A DNA stretch of 64,000 bases from Litorivivens lipolytica (GCF_014191715.1 NZ_JACHWY010000002.1:372001-436000), one strand, 5' to 3'. Numbered from the stretch's first letter, positions 37,589 through 47,454 are shown. The notes: generated by a model from the sequence alone, not told the origin. A program made the numbers and translations.

Positions 37589-38653
37589 ATGAGTATTTTT
37601 TCTGATCCTGCGTTTGATGGTCACGAACTGGTGGCTTTTCACGAGCATGCCGCTTCCGGATTGCGCGCCATTGTGGCGGTCCATAATGCCAGTCTCGGGC
37701 CAGCCGTTGGCGGCTGCCGGATGTATGCCTACGACAGCGACGCCGCAGCGCTCAACGATGTTTTGCGCTTGTCGCGGGGCATGACTTATAAATCCGCGCT
37801 GGCCGGCATCCCGCTGGGCGGAGGCAAGTCGGTGATTATTGGCGACCCGAAAAAACTCAAAAACCGAGAGCTGTTGCTGGCCTTTGGTGAGTTTATTGAC
37901 AGCCTCAATGGTCGCTATGTGACTGCAGAGGATTCCGGTACCACGGTGGCGGATATGAAAGTCATAGGCGAGCGCACCGCCCATGTTTCCGGTGTGACCA
38001 GTCAGCAGCGCTTTGGGGGCGATCCTTCGCCTTACACTGCCTATGGCGTGTACTGCGGTATTCGCGCAGCGCTTCGCTTTCAGCGCGGTACTGATGACCT
38101 TAAAGGTCTGCGCATCGCGATCCAGGGTGTCGGTGCTGTAGGTCGCCACCTTGCCGAGCGATTGTTGCGACAAGGCGCCGACGTGATTGTTGCAGATGTT
38201 TGCCGGGACAACCTGTCACGTGCAGAAAAGCTCGGTGCCCGAATCGTGCCTGTCGAGGATATCCTGTCTGTCCGCTGTGACGTGCTGGCACCTTGCGCTA
38301 TGGGTGCAGTGATCAACCCACAAACCGTTACTACACTGCGTACCGATATCGTTGCCGGTGCGGCCAACAACCAGCTCGCCACACCACTTCAGTCAGAACA
38401 ACTGCTACAGCGCGGCATTCTGTACGCGCCGGATTTTGTGATTAACGCTGGCGGCATAATCGACGTCTACTACCAGCAGCAGGGTGGCAGTAGCGAGCAG
38501 AGCGAAAAGCATGTGGAGCGGATTGCGGATACGTTGACCGAGATTTTTAACAAGGCTGAAGGCGAGCGGCAGTCAACGCATGCGATTGCAGAAGCCATGG
38601 CGGAATCTATATTTCGCGGGGAAAAGGGCTTCGGGGTTAAGGCGAGTGCTTAA
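37589..38653 (+). CDS. Leu/Phe/Val dehydrogenase (Glu/Leu/Phe/Val family)
   Basis: 354-aa NAD-dependent amino-acid dehydrogenase that deaminates branched or aromatic amino acids to 2-oxoacids. GGCRMYAYDSD (~47), catalytic Lys in MTYKSALAGIPLGGGKSVI (~70), the AEDSGTTVADM segment and the Rossmann motif GVGAVGRHLAERL (~178). The length fits leucine/valine dehydrogenases rather than ~450-aa glutamate dehydrogenases. AAGGAATAG precedes the start. Its 18-base spacing from the oxoacid oxidoreductase gene makes a deaminate-then-decarboxylate pathway likely. Confidence 0.93.
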   Translation: MSIFSDPAFDGHELVAFHEHAASGLRAIVAVHNASLGPAVGGCRMYAYDSDAAALNDVLRLSRGMTYKSALAGIPLGGGKSVIIGDPKKLKNRELLLAFGEFIDSLNGRYVTAEDSGTTVADMKVIGERTAHVSGVTSQQRFGGDPSPYTAYGVYCGIRAALRFQRGTDDLKGLRIAIQGVGAVGRHLAERLLRQGADVIVADVCRDNLSRAEKLGARIVPVEDILSVRCDVLAPCAMGAVINPQTVTTLRTDIVAGAANNQLATPLQSEQLLQRGILYAPDFVINAGGIIDVYYQQQGGSSEQSEKHVERIADTLTEIFNKAEGERQSTHAIAEAMAESIFRGEKGFGVKASA

Positions 38654-38692
38654 CCCCATCGAGTCGGTAACCCTGCGGTTCGGCTAACATGG

Positions 38693-39871
38693 TTACGGGC
38701 GATTGCGCCCGTACTGGTCATGGCTTGAGACCCATTCGTCGGATACGATCGCGGCGGCGAGTGACAGATCACCCGCCAGCACCGTCGCGCCGATGATTTC
38801 TGCCAATTTTCGCGCCTTGCCCTTGCCGTAACAGCCCATCATTTCCAGACACTCGCGCTGGGTCGCGAGCCCGGTTCCGCCGCCGTAAGACGCACAGATA
38901 ACCGAAGGCAGTGTGACCGAGTAGTACAGATCTCCCTCGTCAGTCAGTTCCATAAAGGCGATGCCGGTGTGAGATTCCACCACATTGGCTTCATCCTGCC
39001 CGGTGGCGATAAATAGCGAGGCGATGCCATTGGCTGAATGAGGGCCGTTGTAGGCCGAGCCCGCCAGCAGACTGCCCAATATGGTCCGCTGGCGCAGTTT
39101 GACCATTTTGGCCGGGTCGGCGCGCATGGTATTCAACAAAATATCTTTCTTGATGACAGCTTCGGCTACTACGCGCTTGCCGCGAGGATGCAGCAGGTTC
39201 ATGTGGGAATGCTTCTTATCGGTTTCGATGCCGCCGGAGAGAGAAAAGTTGGTAAAGGCGCCATCGTAGTTTTTCAATATCCACTGGCAGGCCACATGCG
39301 TTGCCTTGCCCGTCATGTTCTGACCGGCGGCATCGCCCGTGGTGTAGTTGAAGCGGGTAAAGAGTTTGTTGGCGATTACCCACTTTTGTATATGCTGTAA
39401 TTTGGCGACCGAGCTGCTGCTTTCCGCCTGCGCTTTGATGTCGTCGTAGCGTTCTTCCAGCCAGCGGGAAAAGGCAATGGCTTCACGAGCGGTGGCAAAT
39501 TCAAACAGGGGCGCCCGCTGCATGAATTCATCGACGACGCTGACGGAGACGCCGCCGGACTCGCTCACAACGCGCATCCCGCGAGAATATGAGGCTACCA
39601 GCGTGCCCTCCGTGGTCGCCAGCGGAATGTAAAACTCCCCCTGCGCATGTTCGCCATTAATCTGATAGGGGCCCGCAACGCCCACCGGCATTTGCACCAC
39701 GCCGATAAAGTTTTCGGTATTGCCGGTCAGTGACTCAGGCGGCAGTGAATAGTGGGCCGTATGATTAAGCGCGGCGCCGGTTTTGCGGCTGAGAAAGTCG
39801 CGGCGCTGCTGGGCGGCCTCTTCGCTGTAGTCGTTGCCTTTCAGTCTCGGTATTTTGCGATCGTCGCTCAT
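38693..39871 (-). CDS. Hydroxymethylglutaryl-CoA reductase (class I-like)
   Basis: 392-aa enzyme that makes mevalonate from HMG-CoA (or the reverse). Visible: ENFIGVVQMPVGVAGPYQI (~60), the catalytic Glu in TTEGTLVASYSRG (~92), DAAGQNMTGKAT with the catalytic-domain Asp/Asn region (~190), and GTGLATQRECLEMMGCYG (~320); a C-terminal His is in SSHDQYG. The single-subunit form and motifs look class I. Start at 39871 is set by AAAGGAA 7 bases upstream. No other mevalonate gene is nearby, and gammaproteobacteria normally use the MEP pathway, so acquisition by transfer is likely. Divergent from frmA. Confidence 0.9.
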   Translation of the reverse strand: MSDDRKIPRLKGNDYSEEAAQQRRDFLSRKTGAALNHTAHYSLPPESLTGNTENFIGVVQMPVGVAGPYQINGEHAQGEFYIPLATTEGTLVASYSRGMRVVSESGGVSVSVVDEFMQRAPLFEFATAREAIAFSRWLEERYDDIKAQAESSSSVAKLQHIQKWVIANKLFTRFNYTTGDAAGQNMTGKATHVACQWILKNYDGAFTNFSLSGGIETDKKHSHMNLLHPRGKRVVAEAVIKKDILLNTMRADPAKMVKLRQRTILGSLLAGSAYNGPHSANGIASLFIATGQDEANVVESHTGIAFMELTDEGDLYYSVTLPSVICASYGGGTGLATQRECLEMMGCYGKGKARKLAEIIGATVLAGDLSLAAAIVSDEWVSSHDQYGRNRP

Positions 39872-39959
39872 CGGGGTTTCCTTTATTTGATCCATGCGTT
39901 TTGTACCGCGTTGCCTGCTGTCTCTGCAACTCTGTGCATCTATTGCCTTTACTCCGCCA

Positions 39960-39992
39960 GTTTCAATACGCACTATGGGTGCTTGTTGAAAC
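39960..39992 (+). promoter_or_regulatory. Nested perfect dyad directly before the frmA ribosome site
   Basis: GTTTCAA (39960-39966) and TTGAAAC (39986-39992) enclose GCAC (39970-39973) and GTGC (39979-39982), with 3-base spacers on both sides. GGGAGG of frmA starts at 39993. It could be a repressor operator or an mRNA hairpin that controls access to the ribosome site. Confidence 0.5.
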
Positions 39993-40004
39993 GGGAGGTA
40001 GAAA

Positions 40005-41135
40005 ATGAGAACACGCGCCGCAGTTGCACTGGAAGCCGGTAAGCCACTGGAAATCATGGACGTTAATCTCGACGGCCCCAAGGCCGGTGAGGTGCTGGTT
40101 GAAATTAAGGCAACGGGCATTTGCCACACCGACGATTTCACCCGGTCTGGCGCTGACCCGGAAGGTCTGTTTCCCGCCATCCTTGGCCATGAAGGCGCCG
40201 GAGTGGTGCGGGAGGTTGGCGAGGGCGTGACTACCCTAAAACCGGGAGATCACGTGATTCCGCTCTATACCCCCGAATGTCGTCAGTGCCACGCCTGCCT
40301 TAGCGGCAAAACCAATCTCTGTACGGCGATTCGCGGCACACAGGGCCAGGGTCTCATGCCCGACGGTACCACCCGGTTTTCCATGTTGGATGGTACGCCC
40401 ATCTACCACTACATGGGCTGTTCTACCTTTGCCAACCACACGGTGATGCCGGAGATCGCGCTGGCGAAGGTGCGCGACGACGCGCCTTTCGACAAGATCT
40501 GCTACATCGGCTGCGGCGTCACCACGGGCATTGGGGCGGTGATCAATACCGCAGGTGTGGAGATCGGTTCTACCGCTGCGGTGTTTGGTCTCGGAGGCAT
40601 CGGGCTGAATGTGATTCAGGGCCTGCGCATGGCCGGCGCCGATAAAATCATTGGTGTGGACCTTAATGATGCAAAAGAAGCGATGGCGCGGCAGTTTGGC
40701 ATGACCGACTTTGTAAACCCTTCAAAACTCAGCGGCTCGGTGACCGAGGCGATCATCGAGATGACCAAAACCGAGCGCGATCCCTTTGGCGGTGTCGACT
40801 ATTCCTTCGATGCCACGGGTAACGTGAATGTCATGCGCGAGGCGCTGGAATGCTCTCACCGTGGCTGGGGTGTATCGGTGATTATTGGTGTGGCACCGGC
40901 TGGCGCGGAGATCAGCACGCGGCCCTTCCAGCTGGTAACCGGTCGTGTCTGGAAGGGCACCGCCTTTGGTGGTGCTAAAGGCCGTACCGATGTGCCGCGA
41001 ATTGTTGATTGGTATATGGATGGCAAGATCGACATTGATCCGATGATTACCCACACCATGCCGCTGGATGACATCAATACGGCCTTTGATCTGATGCACT
41101 CCGGGGAGAGCATTCGATCGGTCGTTTTGTATTGA
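40005..41135 (+). CDS. frmA: S-(hydroxymethyl)glutathione dehydrogenase / class III alcohol dehydrogenase
   Basis: 376-aa zinc dehydrogenase that oxidises the glutathione-formaldehyde adduct to S-formylglutathione. Catalytic zinc ligands lie in GICHTDDF and GHEGAG; the structural zinc Cys set is in [15 protein letters not shown] (~97-111). The NAD motif [12 protein letters not shown] (~200) and the class III stretch [20 protein letters not shown] are present. Strong GGGAGG ribosome site. fghA follows 16 bases downstream to complete formaldehyde detoxification. No frmR regulator gene is adjacent. Confidence 0.97.
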   Translation: MRTRAAVALEAGKPLEIMDVNLDGPKAGEVLVEIKATGICHTDDFTRSGADPEGLFPAILGHEGAGVVREVGEGVTTLKPGDHVIPLYTPECRQCHACLSGKTNLCTAIRGTQGQGLMPDGTTRFSMLDGTPIYHYMGCSTFANHTVMPEIALAKVRDDAPFDKICYIGCGVTTGIGAVINTAGVEIGSTAAVFGLGGIGLNVIQGLRMAGADKIIGVDLNDAKEAMARQFGMTDFVNPSKLSGSVTEAIIEMTKTERDPFGGVDYSFDATGNVNVMREALECSHRGWGVSVIIGVAPAGAEISTRPFQLVTGRVWKGTAFGGAKGRTDVPRIVDWYMDGKIDIDPMITHTMPLDDINTAFDLMHSGESIRSVVLY

Positions 41136-41151
41136 TGGAGGGATGACGCCA

Positions 41152-41994
41152 ATGGAGAAAGTTTCGGAAGTTCGCTGTTTCGATGGCTGGCAGCTGCGCT
41201 ACAAGCACCGCGCTGCGTCCCTGAATTGTGTCATGCATTTTTCCGTTTATCTGCCACCGCATGCAGAAACACAGCGGGTACCGGTGCTGTATTGGCTGTC
41301 GGGACTGACCTGTACCGACGAGAACTTTGTGACCAAGGCGGGAGCGCAGCGCTACGCGGCTGAGCACGGCATTGCGATTGTTGCACCCGACACCAGCCCC
41401 CGGGGTGATAATGTGCCCGATGATCCGGAAGGCGCCTACGATTTTGGTCTGGGCGCGGGGTTTTATGTAAACGCCACGCAGCCGCCGTGGTCCAGCTATT
41501 ACCGGATGTACGACTACATCGTCGATGAGTTGCCCGCCTTGGTGGCTGAGCATCTGCCGGTCGATGCCGGGCGGGAGTCGGTGTTCGGTCATTCGATGGG
41601 TGGCCACGGCGCGCTGACCATCGCGCTGAAGAATCCGGGGCGTTTTCGTTCGGTCTCGGCGTTTGCGCCGATTTGCGCGCCAACCCAGTGCCCGTGGGGA
41701 GAGAAGGCCTTTACCGGATATCTCGGTAACAATCGGGAAGATTGGCAAGCCTATGACGCGGTTGAACTGATCACTGCCGGTGCCAGGCTGCCGCCATTAA
41801 AGGTGGATCAGGGCCGCAGTGATAACTTTCTGGCGGAGCAATTGCACGCGGATCGGCTGATTCAGGCCTGCAAAGCCAAGGGGATCGCTGCCGATATTCA
41901 ATACCGCGATGATTACGATCACAGTTACTTTTTTATCGCGAGCTTTATCGGTGAGCACATCGCGTTTCACAGTGCGGCGCTTTCTGCGCAGTAG
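41152..41994 (+). CDS. fghA: S-formylglutathione hydrolase
   Basis: 280-aa alpha/beta hydrolase (esterase D family) that splits S-formylglutathione to formate and glutathione. Visible: PVLYWLSGLTCTDENFVTKAG, the nucleophile in GHSMGGHGAL, and the catalytic His in YDHSYFFIASF. Start at 41152 chosen because GGAGG (41137-41141) then has a 10-base spacing; the in-frame ATG at 41143 would touch the ribosome site. Functional partner of frmA just upstream. Confidence 0.96.
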   Translation: MEKVSEVRCFDGWQLRYKHRAASLNCVMHFSVYLPPHAETQRVPVLYWLSGLTCTDENFVTKAGAQRYAAEHGIAIVAPDTSPRGDNVPDDPEGAYDFGLGAGFYVNATQPPWSSYYRMYDYIVDELPALVAEHLPVDAGRESVFGHSMGGHGALTIALKNPGRFRSVSAFAPICAPTQCPWGEKAFTGYLGNNREDWQAYDAVELITAGARLPPLKVDQGRSDNFLAEQLHADRLIQACKAKGIAADIQYRDDYDHSYFFIASFIGEHIAFHSAALSAQ

Positions 41995-42058
41995 GCTGTG
42001 AGCGCCTGATCCAAATAGTCTATGCTTTCGTAAATATTAACTTTTATGGGGACAAACG

Positions 42059-42934
42059 ATGGCTGCAATTTTCCGGGCGCTGATCGTCATTCTGGTCAGC
42101 GTCGGTCTGGCTTTGGGGCTTGCGTTAGTTGTCGATAACAGTCAGCAGCAGCTTTTCGGGCTGCCTGCGCTGGTGGCTTTGGCGCTGGTAGCGCTAGGCA
42201 TTCAGTGGTTGGTGTTTATTCCGTCCTACCTCTTTCAGACCGAAATTTACTATGACCTCACCGGCAGTCTGACCTACCTGCTGGTGACAGGCGTTGCCGT
42301 GGCGTTTCTCGCCGGTAGTGAGCCCTCATTGCGCGCGGTATTGTTGGCGGCCTTGGTTGTTATCTGGGCACTGAGGCTCGGCCCCTTTCTTTTTCGGCGC
42401 ATCAAAAAAGCGGGTAAAGACGGTCGTTTCGACGAGATCAAAACCCGCTGGCCGCGCTTTCTGGTCACCTGGACGCTGCAGGGGCTTTGGGTCTTTATCA
42501 CCTTGCTGGCGGCGCTGGTTGCCATCACCACGCCGGATGCCAAACCGCTCGGTGTGACGGCACTGATCGGCTTTGCTATGTGGCTGATTGGCTTTACCTT
42601 CGAGGCGGTTGCCGATGCCCAGAAATCAGCCTTCAATAGCGACCCCGCCAACCAGGGCCGCTTCGTGGACGTCGGTCTCTGGCGCTGGTCGCGTCACCCG
42701 AATTATTTTGGCGAGATTCTGTTGTGGATGGGTGTGGCCGTTATCGCCGCCCCGGTTTTCCAGGGCTTGCAGTGGCTTGCACTCATTTCGCCGCTGTTCG
42801 TTATTTTCCTGCTGATGAAGGTCAGCGGTGTGCCCTTGCTGGAAAAACGCGCCGACGAAAAGTGGGGCGATAGCCCCGAGTACCAGCGCTACAAGAAAGA
42901 TGTTCCCGTGTTGTTGCCAAGGCCCCCTCGATGA
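42059..42934 (+). CDS. DUF1295 (steroid 5-alpha-reductase-like) membrane protein
   Basis: 291-aa integral membrane protein with about six helices and the C-terminal DUF1295/ICMT-like signature: NQGRFVDVGLWRWSRHPNYFGEILLWMG, then SGVPLLEKRADEKWGDSPEYQRYKK. Proteins of this fold are NADPH-dependent lipid or steroid reductases or methyltransferases; the substrate here is unknown. Its stop overlaps the start of the TonB-dependent receptor gene (ATGA), so the two are translationally coupled and may share a substrate. Confidence 0.85.
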   Translation: MAAIFRALIVILVSVGLALGLALVVDNSQQQLFGLPALVALALVALGIQWLVFIPSYLFQTEIYYDLTGSLTYLLVTGVAVAFLAGSEPSLRAVLLAALVVIWALRLGPFLFRRIKKAGKDGRFDEIKTRWPRFLVTWTLQGLWVFITLLAALVAITTPDAKPLGVTALIGFAMWLIGFTFEAVADAQKSAFNSDPANQGRFVDVGLWRWSRHPNYFGEILLWMGVAVIAAPVFQGLQWLALISPLFVIFLLMKVSGVPLLEKRADEKWGDSPEYQRYKKDVPVLLPRPPR

Positions 42935-45186
42935 AGAAATGTTTGTCCCTGCTAGCCCTTGCGGTTGCGGCACAGGGTATCTATGCCAAGCCCGTGCTTG
43001 AGGAAGTTATAGTCACGGCCCAAAAGCGTGAAGAGAGTCTGCAGGATGTGCCGATCTCGGTGGTGGCCGTTGACGCGCAGATGATGCGCGACGCCAACAT
43101 GGAAGATATGGCGGATATTGCCGTGTTTACGCCCAACCTGAGTGTTTACAGCCATCCGCCCTTTACCTCCTTGCGTGTGCGCGGTCTGGGTTCCCCGTTT
43201 GATAAGGGCTTTGAGCACTCGGCCGGGCTCTTCCTCGACGGTGTGTATGTCGGCCGTTTGGCGTTTCTGGATGCTGCCTTTCTCGATGTGCAGAGCGTGG
43301 AAATTTTGCGCGGCCCGCAAGGTACCCTGTTCGGTAAAAACACGATTTCCGGCGCGATCAGTATTCGCTCGGTGCAGCCCTCGCAGGATCTTTCCGCCAG
43401 TGGTTCTGTCAGCGGCGGCGATGAGAATCTGAAAAAATACTCCCTAGCCGGCAACCTGCCGCTGGGTGACAGGCTGGCTGTGCGTGCGGCTTTTATGTCG
43501 AACGAGCGCGACGGACCGGTATACAACACGACACTGGATCGCGATGAAGGCAGTACTGATGCCGAATCCAGCCGCATTCAGGTGCGCTGGGACGCCCTAG
43601 ATTGGCTGGATGTTACGCTGGCTGCCGCGCAGACCGAGCAGCTATTTCGGCTAGGCAGCTTTCAGGTGATGACGGCGAGCGACGACCAGTTTCAGCTGAT
43701 GCAGTTTTACGATCCGCAAGTCGAGCGCGATGTAACCGATCACCAGAGCTCACAGAATTTTCCTTCAGAAACCGAGCAGGATGGCAGCAAACTGGATCTT
43801 CGTTTTAATGCCAGCTTGTGGGAGCACGAGTTCGCGCTGATAGCCGCGCGCAGTGAGATAGAAGAAGGTTCGCGAACCGACCTCGACTTTTCGCCCATCC
43901 CCTTGCTGTTCTTTTTTAATGGCGAAGATTACGAACAGGACAGCGTCGAGCTACGTGTGGTGTCGCCGCTCGGTCTGTTTGATGGCAAGCTCGATTACGT
44001 GGCCGGTATCTATGCCGCTGAAAGTGAAACCGCGATTCAGGTCATTATCGATGCCGCGCCCGATCCCGCTGCATTGGCCAATGGCCTGACGGCGACTGGC
44101 GGAGGCCTTGGCGCGGTTACCCCACTGCTTGGTCCCGCGGTGGGTAACGAACCCGGCGAACGCCTGTTGATCAACGGGTTTCAGGAAGGCAGCAGTCGGG
44201 CCATCTACGGTCAGGCGAGCTGGCATTTCAGCCCCGAGTGGACGCTCACTGCCGGGCTGCGTTTTTCCCGTGAGGAGAAAACGGTCGATCAGACCCTGAA
44301 GCTGTTCAGCGGCGGTACGGACGCGGACGGGCCAATCTTTACCCAGCTGGTGACTGCCGAAGAATACCGACTGATAGACAAGCGTGTGGACCGCGACGTA
44401 GACCCTAAACTCTCGCTGAGCTGGAACCCCAACGATGAGCTGACCGTATACGCCAGTGCGGCCGAAGGCTTTAAGGGTGGAGGCTATAGCGGCTCTGCGG
44501 TGCGCGCGGAGATCACAGAGGTCGAGCCCGAAAACTCCCTGACCTATGAGAGCGGCGTAAAAACGCGTCTGCTGGAAGGTTCGGCAACACTGAACTTCGC
44601 CGTCTTTTATACCGAGTTTGAAGACCTGCAGCTGACCATCTTCGAAGGCAATGTGAGCCGGATCTCCAACGCCGCCGGTGCGATATCCAAAGGTGCTGAG
44701 CTGGACGCTGCCTTTATCACCGACTTCGGTGTTTCCGGCAATTTCTCTGTGGCCTATCTCGACGCTCGCTTTACCGACTACGAGAACGGCCCCTGCCCGG
44801 CGGGCGAGGATCCCCCCTGCGACCTGACTGACGACCACCTGTCCTTTGCGCCGTTCTGGAAAAGCAGCCTGAGCCTGAACTACCAAAATCAGCTGTTCGA
44901 TTGGCCGCTCACCTGGCTGGTGGGTTTTGATGTGCTGTTCGAGGATGAGAAATTGCTACAACCGGATCAGGACCCCATCGACCAGCAGGGCGCCTACACC
45001 ACCTACAATGTGCGGGCGCGGCTGGCGGATATCGACGAGCGCTGGTCGCTACAGGCTTTTCTGCGCAATGCCAGCGATGAGCATGCTCTGGATGGCAGCG
45101 GCGATATTCCTACCCTCACCGGCGCCCATTTTGGCCGCGCCATCGCCCCCCGGCAGCTGGATATCACCCTGCGTTTTGACTTCTGA
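42931..45186 (+). CDS. TonB-dependent outer-membrane receptor
   Basis: 751-aa receptor. Signal peptide ~1-20; TonB-box/plug region EEVIVTAQKREESLQDVPIS; plug motif RGPQGTLFGKNTISGAI (~125); 22-strand barrel ending in a typical terminal Phe (ITLRFDF). The VTAQKREE form is common in sphingomonad- and Cellvibrio-type receptors for glycans, lignin-derived or polyketide-like compounds. Ligand unknown. The gene overlaps the DUF1295 gene by four bases. Confidence 0.93.
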   Translation: MKKCLSLLALAVAAQGIYAKPVLEEVIVTAQKREESLQDVPISVVAVDAQMMRDANMEDMADIAVFTPNLSVYSHPPFTSLRVRGLGSPFDKGFEHSAGLFLDGVYVGRLAFLDAAFLDVQSVEILRGPQGTLFGKNTISGAISIRSVQPSQDLSASGSVSGGDENLKKYSLAGNLPLGDRLAVRAAFMSNERDGPVYNTTLDRDEGSTDAESSRIQVRWDALDWLDVTLAAAQTEQLFRLGSFQVMTASDDQFQLMQFYDPQVERDVTDHQSSQNFPSETEQDGSKLDLRFNASLWEHEFALIAARSEIEEGSRTDLDFSPIPLLFFFNGEDYEQDSVELRVVSPLGLFDGKLDYVAGIYAAESETAIQVIIDAAPDPAALANGLTATGGGLGAVTPLLGPAVGNEPGERLLINGFQEGSSRAIYGQASWHFSPEWTLTAGLRFSREEKTVDQTLKLFSGGTDADGPIFTQLVTAEEYRLIDKRVDRDVDPKLSLSWNPNDELTVYASAAEGFKGGGYSGSAVRAEITEVEPENSLTYESGVKTRLLEGSATLNFAVFYTEFEDLQLTIFEGNVSRISNAAGAISKGAELDAAFITDFGVSGNFSVAYLDARFTDYENGPCPAGEDPPCDLTDDHLSFAPFWKSSLSLNYQNQLFDWPLTWLVGFDVLFEDEKLLQPDQDPIDQQGAYTTYNVRARLADIDERWSLQAFLRNASDEHALDGSGDIPTLTGAHFGRAIAPRQLDITLRFDF

Positions 45187-45194
45187 AGGGTCTG

Positions 45195-45240
45195 AAATGG
45201 CCCTTTTGGGACCCAAAATCCCGGTTTCTGGCCATTTTCG
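45195..45240 (+). terminator. Probable terminator after the TonB receptor gene
   Basis: Outer stem AAATGGCC (45195-45202) / GGCCATTT (45230-45237) and inner stem TTTTGG / CCAAAA (45204-45218), then TTTTCG. A large, stable hairpin with a short T run. Confidence 0.55.
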
Positions 45241-45342
45241 ACCGAAATCGGGGGGAATTTAAAAAATAAACGAGAAATTTTTGCTCACTTCCAGTATCGT
45301 AGGCGCCCATTTTTAACCCAGTTTACTTTTCAAGAGAGCGCC

Positions 45343-47433
45343 GTGACTGACTTATCCTTTTACCGCAACATCGGTATTTTCGCCCACGTAGATGCCGGAA
45401 AAACCACCACGACTGAGCGTATCCTCAAGCTCACCGGTAAAATCCACAAGATCGGTGAGGTTCACGAAGGTGAGTCTACGACTGACTTCATGGAGCAGGA
45501 AGCTGAGCGTGGTATTACCATCCAGTCTGCTGCCGTTACCTGTGAATGGAACGGTCACCGTCTGAACGTCATCGACACCCCCGGGCACGTTGACTTCACT
45601 GTAGAAGTTTATCGCTCGCTGAAAGTGCTGGACGGCGGTATCGGCGTATTCTGTGGTTCCGGCGGCGTTGAGCCCCAGTCTGAAACCAACTGGCGCTACG
45701 CGAATGACTCCAAAGTTTCTCGTCTGATCTTCGTGAACAAGCTGGACCGTATCGGTGCTGACTTCCTGCGCGTTACTGACCAGGTTAAGAAAGTACTGGG
45801 TGCCACCCCGCTGATCATGACCCTGCCGATTGGCCGCGAAGACACTTTCAAAGGTGTTGTCGACCTGCTGACGCGTAAAGCCTACGTGTGGGACGACTCT
45901 GGCCAGCCCGAGAACTACACCGTTGAAGACGTGCCTGCCGATATGGTCGACGACGTTGAAATGTACCGCGAGCAGCTGATCGAAAATGCGGTTGAGCAAG
46001 ACGACGATGTGATGATGGCTTACATGGAAGGTGAAGAGCCCTCCCTGGAAGACATCAAGCGCTGCATCCGTAAAGGTACGCTGGAACTGGCTTTCTTCCC
46101 GACCTACTGTGGTTCTGCGTTCAAGAACAAGGGCATGCAGCTGCTGCTGGACGCGGTTGTTGACTACCTGCCGTCTCCGACCGAAGTTAACCCGCAGCCG
46201 CTGACTGACGAAGAGGGTAACCCGACTGGCGAGCACGCCATCGTTTCTGCGGACGAGCCTTTCCGCGCTCTGGCGTTTAAGATCATGGACGACCGTTTCG
46301 GCGCCCTGACCTTCGTTCGTATCTACTCCGGTAAGCTGAACAAGGGTGACACCATCCTGAACTCCTTCACCGGCAAGACCGAGCGTGTTGGCCGTATGTG
46401 TGAGATGCAGGCGGACGAGCGCAACGAACTGACACACGCGCAAGCGGGTGACATCATTGCGATCATCGGTATGAAGAACGTACAGACCGGTCACACCCTG
46501 TGTGACGTGGACCACCCCTGTACGCTGGAAGCGATGGTCTTCCCTGATCCGGTTATCTCTATCGCGGTGACTCCGAAAGACAAAGGTTCAACCGAGAAAA
46601 TGGGTATCGCCATCGGTAAGATGGTTGCAGAAGATCCCTCATTCCGCGTTGAAACCGACGAAGACTCCGGTGAAACCATCCTGAAAGGTATGGGTGAACT
46701 GCACCTGGATATCAAAGTCGACATCCTCAAACGTACCTACGGTGTTGAGCTGGAAGTTGGCCAGCCTCAGGTTGCCTACCGCGAGACCATCACCCAGAAG
46801 ATCGAAGACAGCTACACCCACAAGAAACAGTCTGGTGGTTCTGGTCAGTTTGGTAAGATCGACTACACCATCGAGCCCGGCGAGCCCGGCACTGGCTTCG
46901 AGTTCAGCTCCACGGTTGTGGGCGGTAACGTACCGAAGGAATTCTTCCCGGCTATCGAGAAGGGCTTCAAGTCCATGATGGAAACTGGCCCGCTGGCTGG
47001 CTTCCCTGTGTTGGACGTGAAAGTTAACCTGCACGACGGTGCGTACCACGCGGTTGACTCCTCGGCAGTGGCCTTCGAAATCGCCGCTAAGGGCGCTTTC
47101 CGTCAGTCCATGCCGAAAGCTGGCGCCCAACTGCTGGAGCCGGTCATGAAGGTTGACGTATTCAGCCCCGAAGACAACGTCGGTGACGTTATCGGTGACC
47201 TGAACCGTCGTCGCGGTATGATCTCTGGTCAGGAGCCCGGTGCAACTGGCGTTCGTATCAAGGCGTCCGTACCGCTGTCTGAAATGTTCGGTTATATCAG
47301 CAGCCTGCGTACCATGACCTCCGGTCGCGGCCAGTTCTCCATGGAGTTCTCGCACTACGCTCCGTGTCCTGCCAACGTGGCGGAAGAAGTCATTGCGAAA
47401 GAGAAAGAGAAGCGCGCGGCGAAAGCCAAGTAA
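45343..47433 (+). CDS. fusA: Elongation factor G, second type (EF-G2-like)
   Basis: 696-aa translational GTPase. G1 [15 protein letters not shown] (~14), G3 DTPGHVDF (~83), G4 NKLD (~137; the housekeeping form usually reads NKMD), domains II-V following, with a [11 protein letters not shown] stretch in domain IV. It stands alone, without rpsL/rpsG/tuf, so it is probably not the str-operon copy. It resembles the second EF-G of Pseudomonas-type bacteria; a split role in translocation versus ribosome recycling is possible. GTG start with GAGAG upstream. A strong terminator follows. Confidence 0.9.
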   Translation: MTDLSFYRNIGIFAHVDAGKTTTTERILKLTGKIHKIGEVHEGESTTDFMEQEAERGITIQSAAVTCEWNGHRLNVIDTPGHVDFTVEVYRSLKVLDGGIGVFCGSGGVEPQSETNWRYANDSKVSRLIFVNKLDRIGADFLRVTDQVKKVLGATPLIMTLPIGREDTFKGVVDLLTRKAYVWDDSGQPENYTVEDVPADMVDDVEMYREQLIENAVEQDDDVMMAYMEGEEPSLEDIKRCIRKGTLELAFFPTYCGSAFKNKGMQLLLDAVVDYLPSPTEVNPQPLTDEEGNPTGEHAIVSADEPFRALAFKIMDDRFGALTFVRIYSGKLNKGDTILNSFTGKTERVGRMCEMQADERNELTHAQAGDIIAIIGMKNVQTGHTLCDVDHPCTLEAMVFPDPVISIAVTPKDKGSTEKMGIAIGKMVAEDPSFRVETDEDSGETILKGMGELHLDIKVDILKRTYGVELEVGQPQVAYRETITQKIEDSYTHKKQSGGSGQFGKIDYTIEPGEPGTGFEFSSTVVGGNVPKEFFPAIEKGFKSMMETGPLAGFPVLDVKVNLHDGAYHAVDSSAVAFEIAAKGAFRQSMPKAGAQLLEPVMKVDVFSPEDNVGDVIGDLNRRRGMISGQEPGATGVRIKASVPLSEMFGYISSLRTMTSGRGQFSMEFSHYAPCPANVAEEVIAKEKEKRAAKAK

Positions 47434-47454
47434 GCTCTCTGCTCAAAAAAACAC

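Noticed and set aside
38695-38712. Terminator between the leucine-type dehydrogenase and HMG-CoA reductase genes
   Set aside because: ACGGGCG/CGCCCGT forms a hairpin, but it lies in the last codons of the reductase gene and no T run follows on either strand.
45352-46515. Open frame antisense to the EF-G gene (387 codons)
   Set aside because: Fully inside an unmistakable EF-G coding sequence; His/Asn/Gln-rich translation typical of an antisense shadow.
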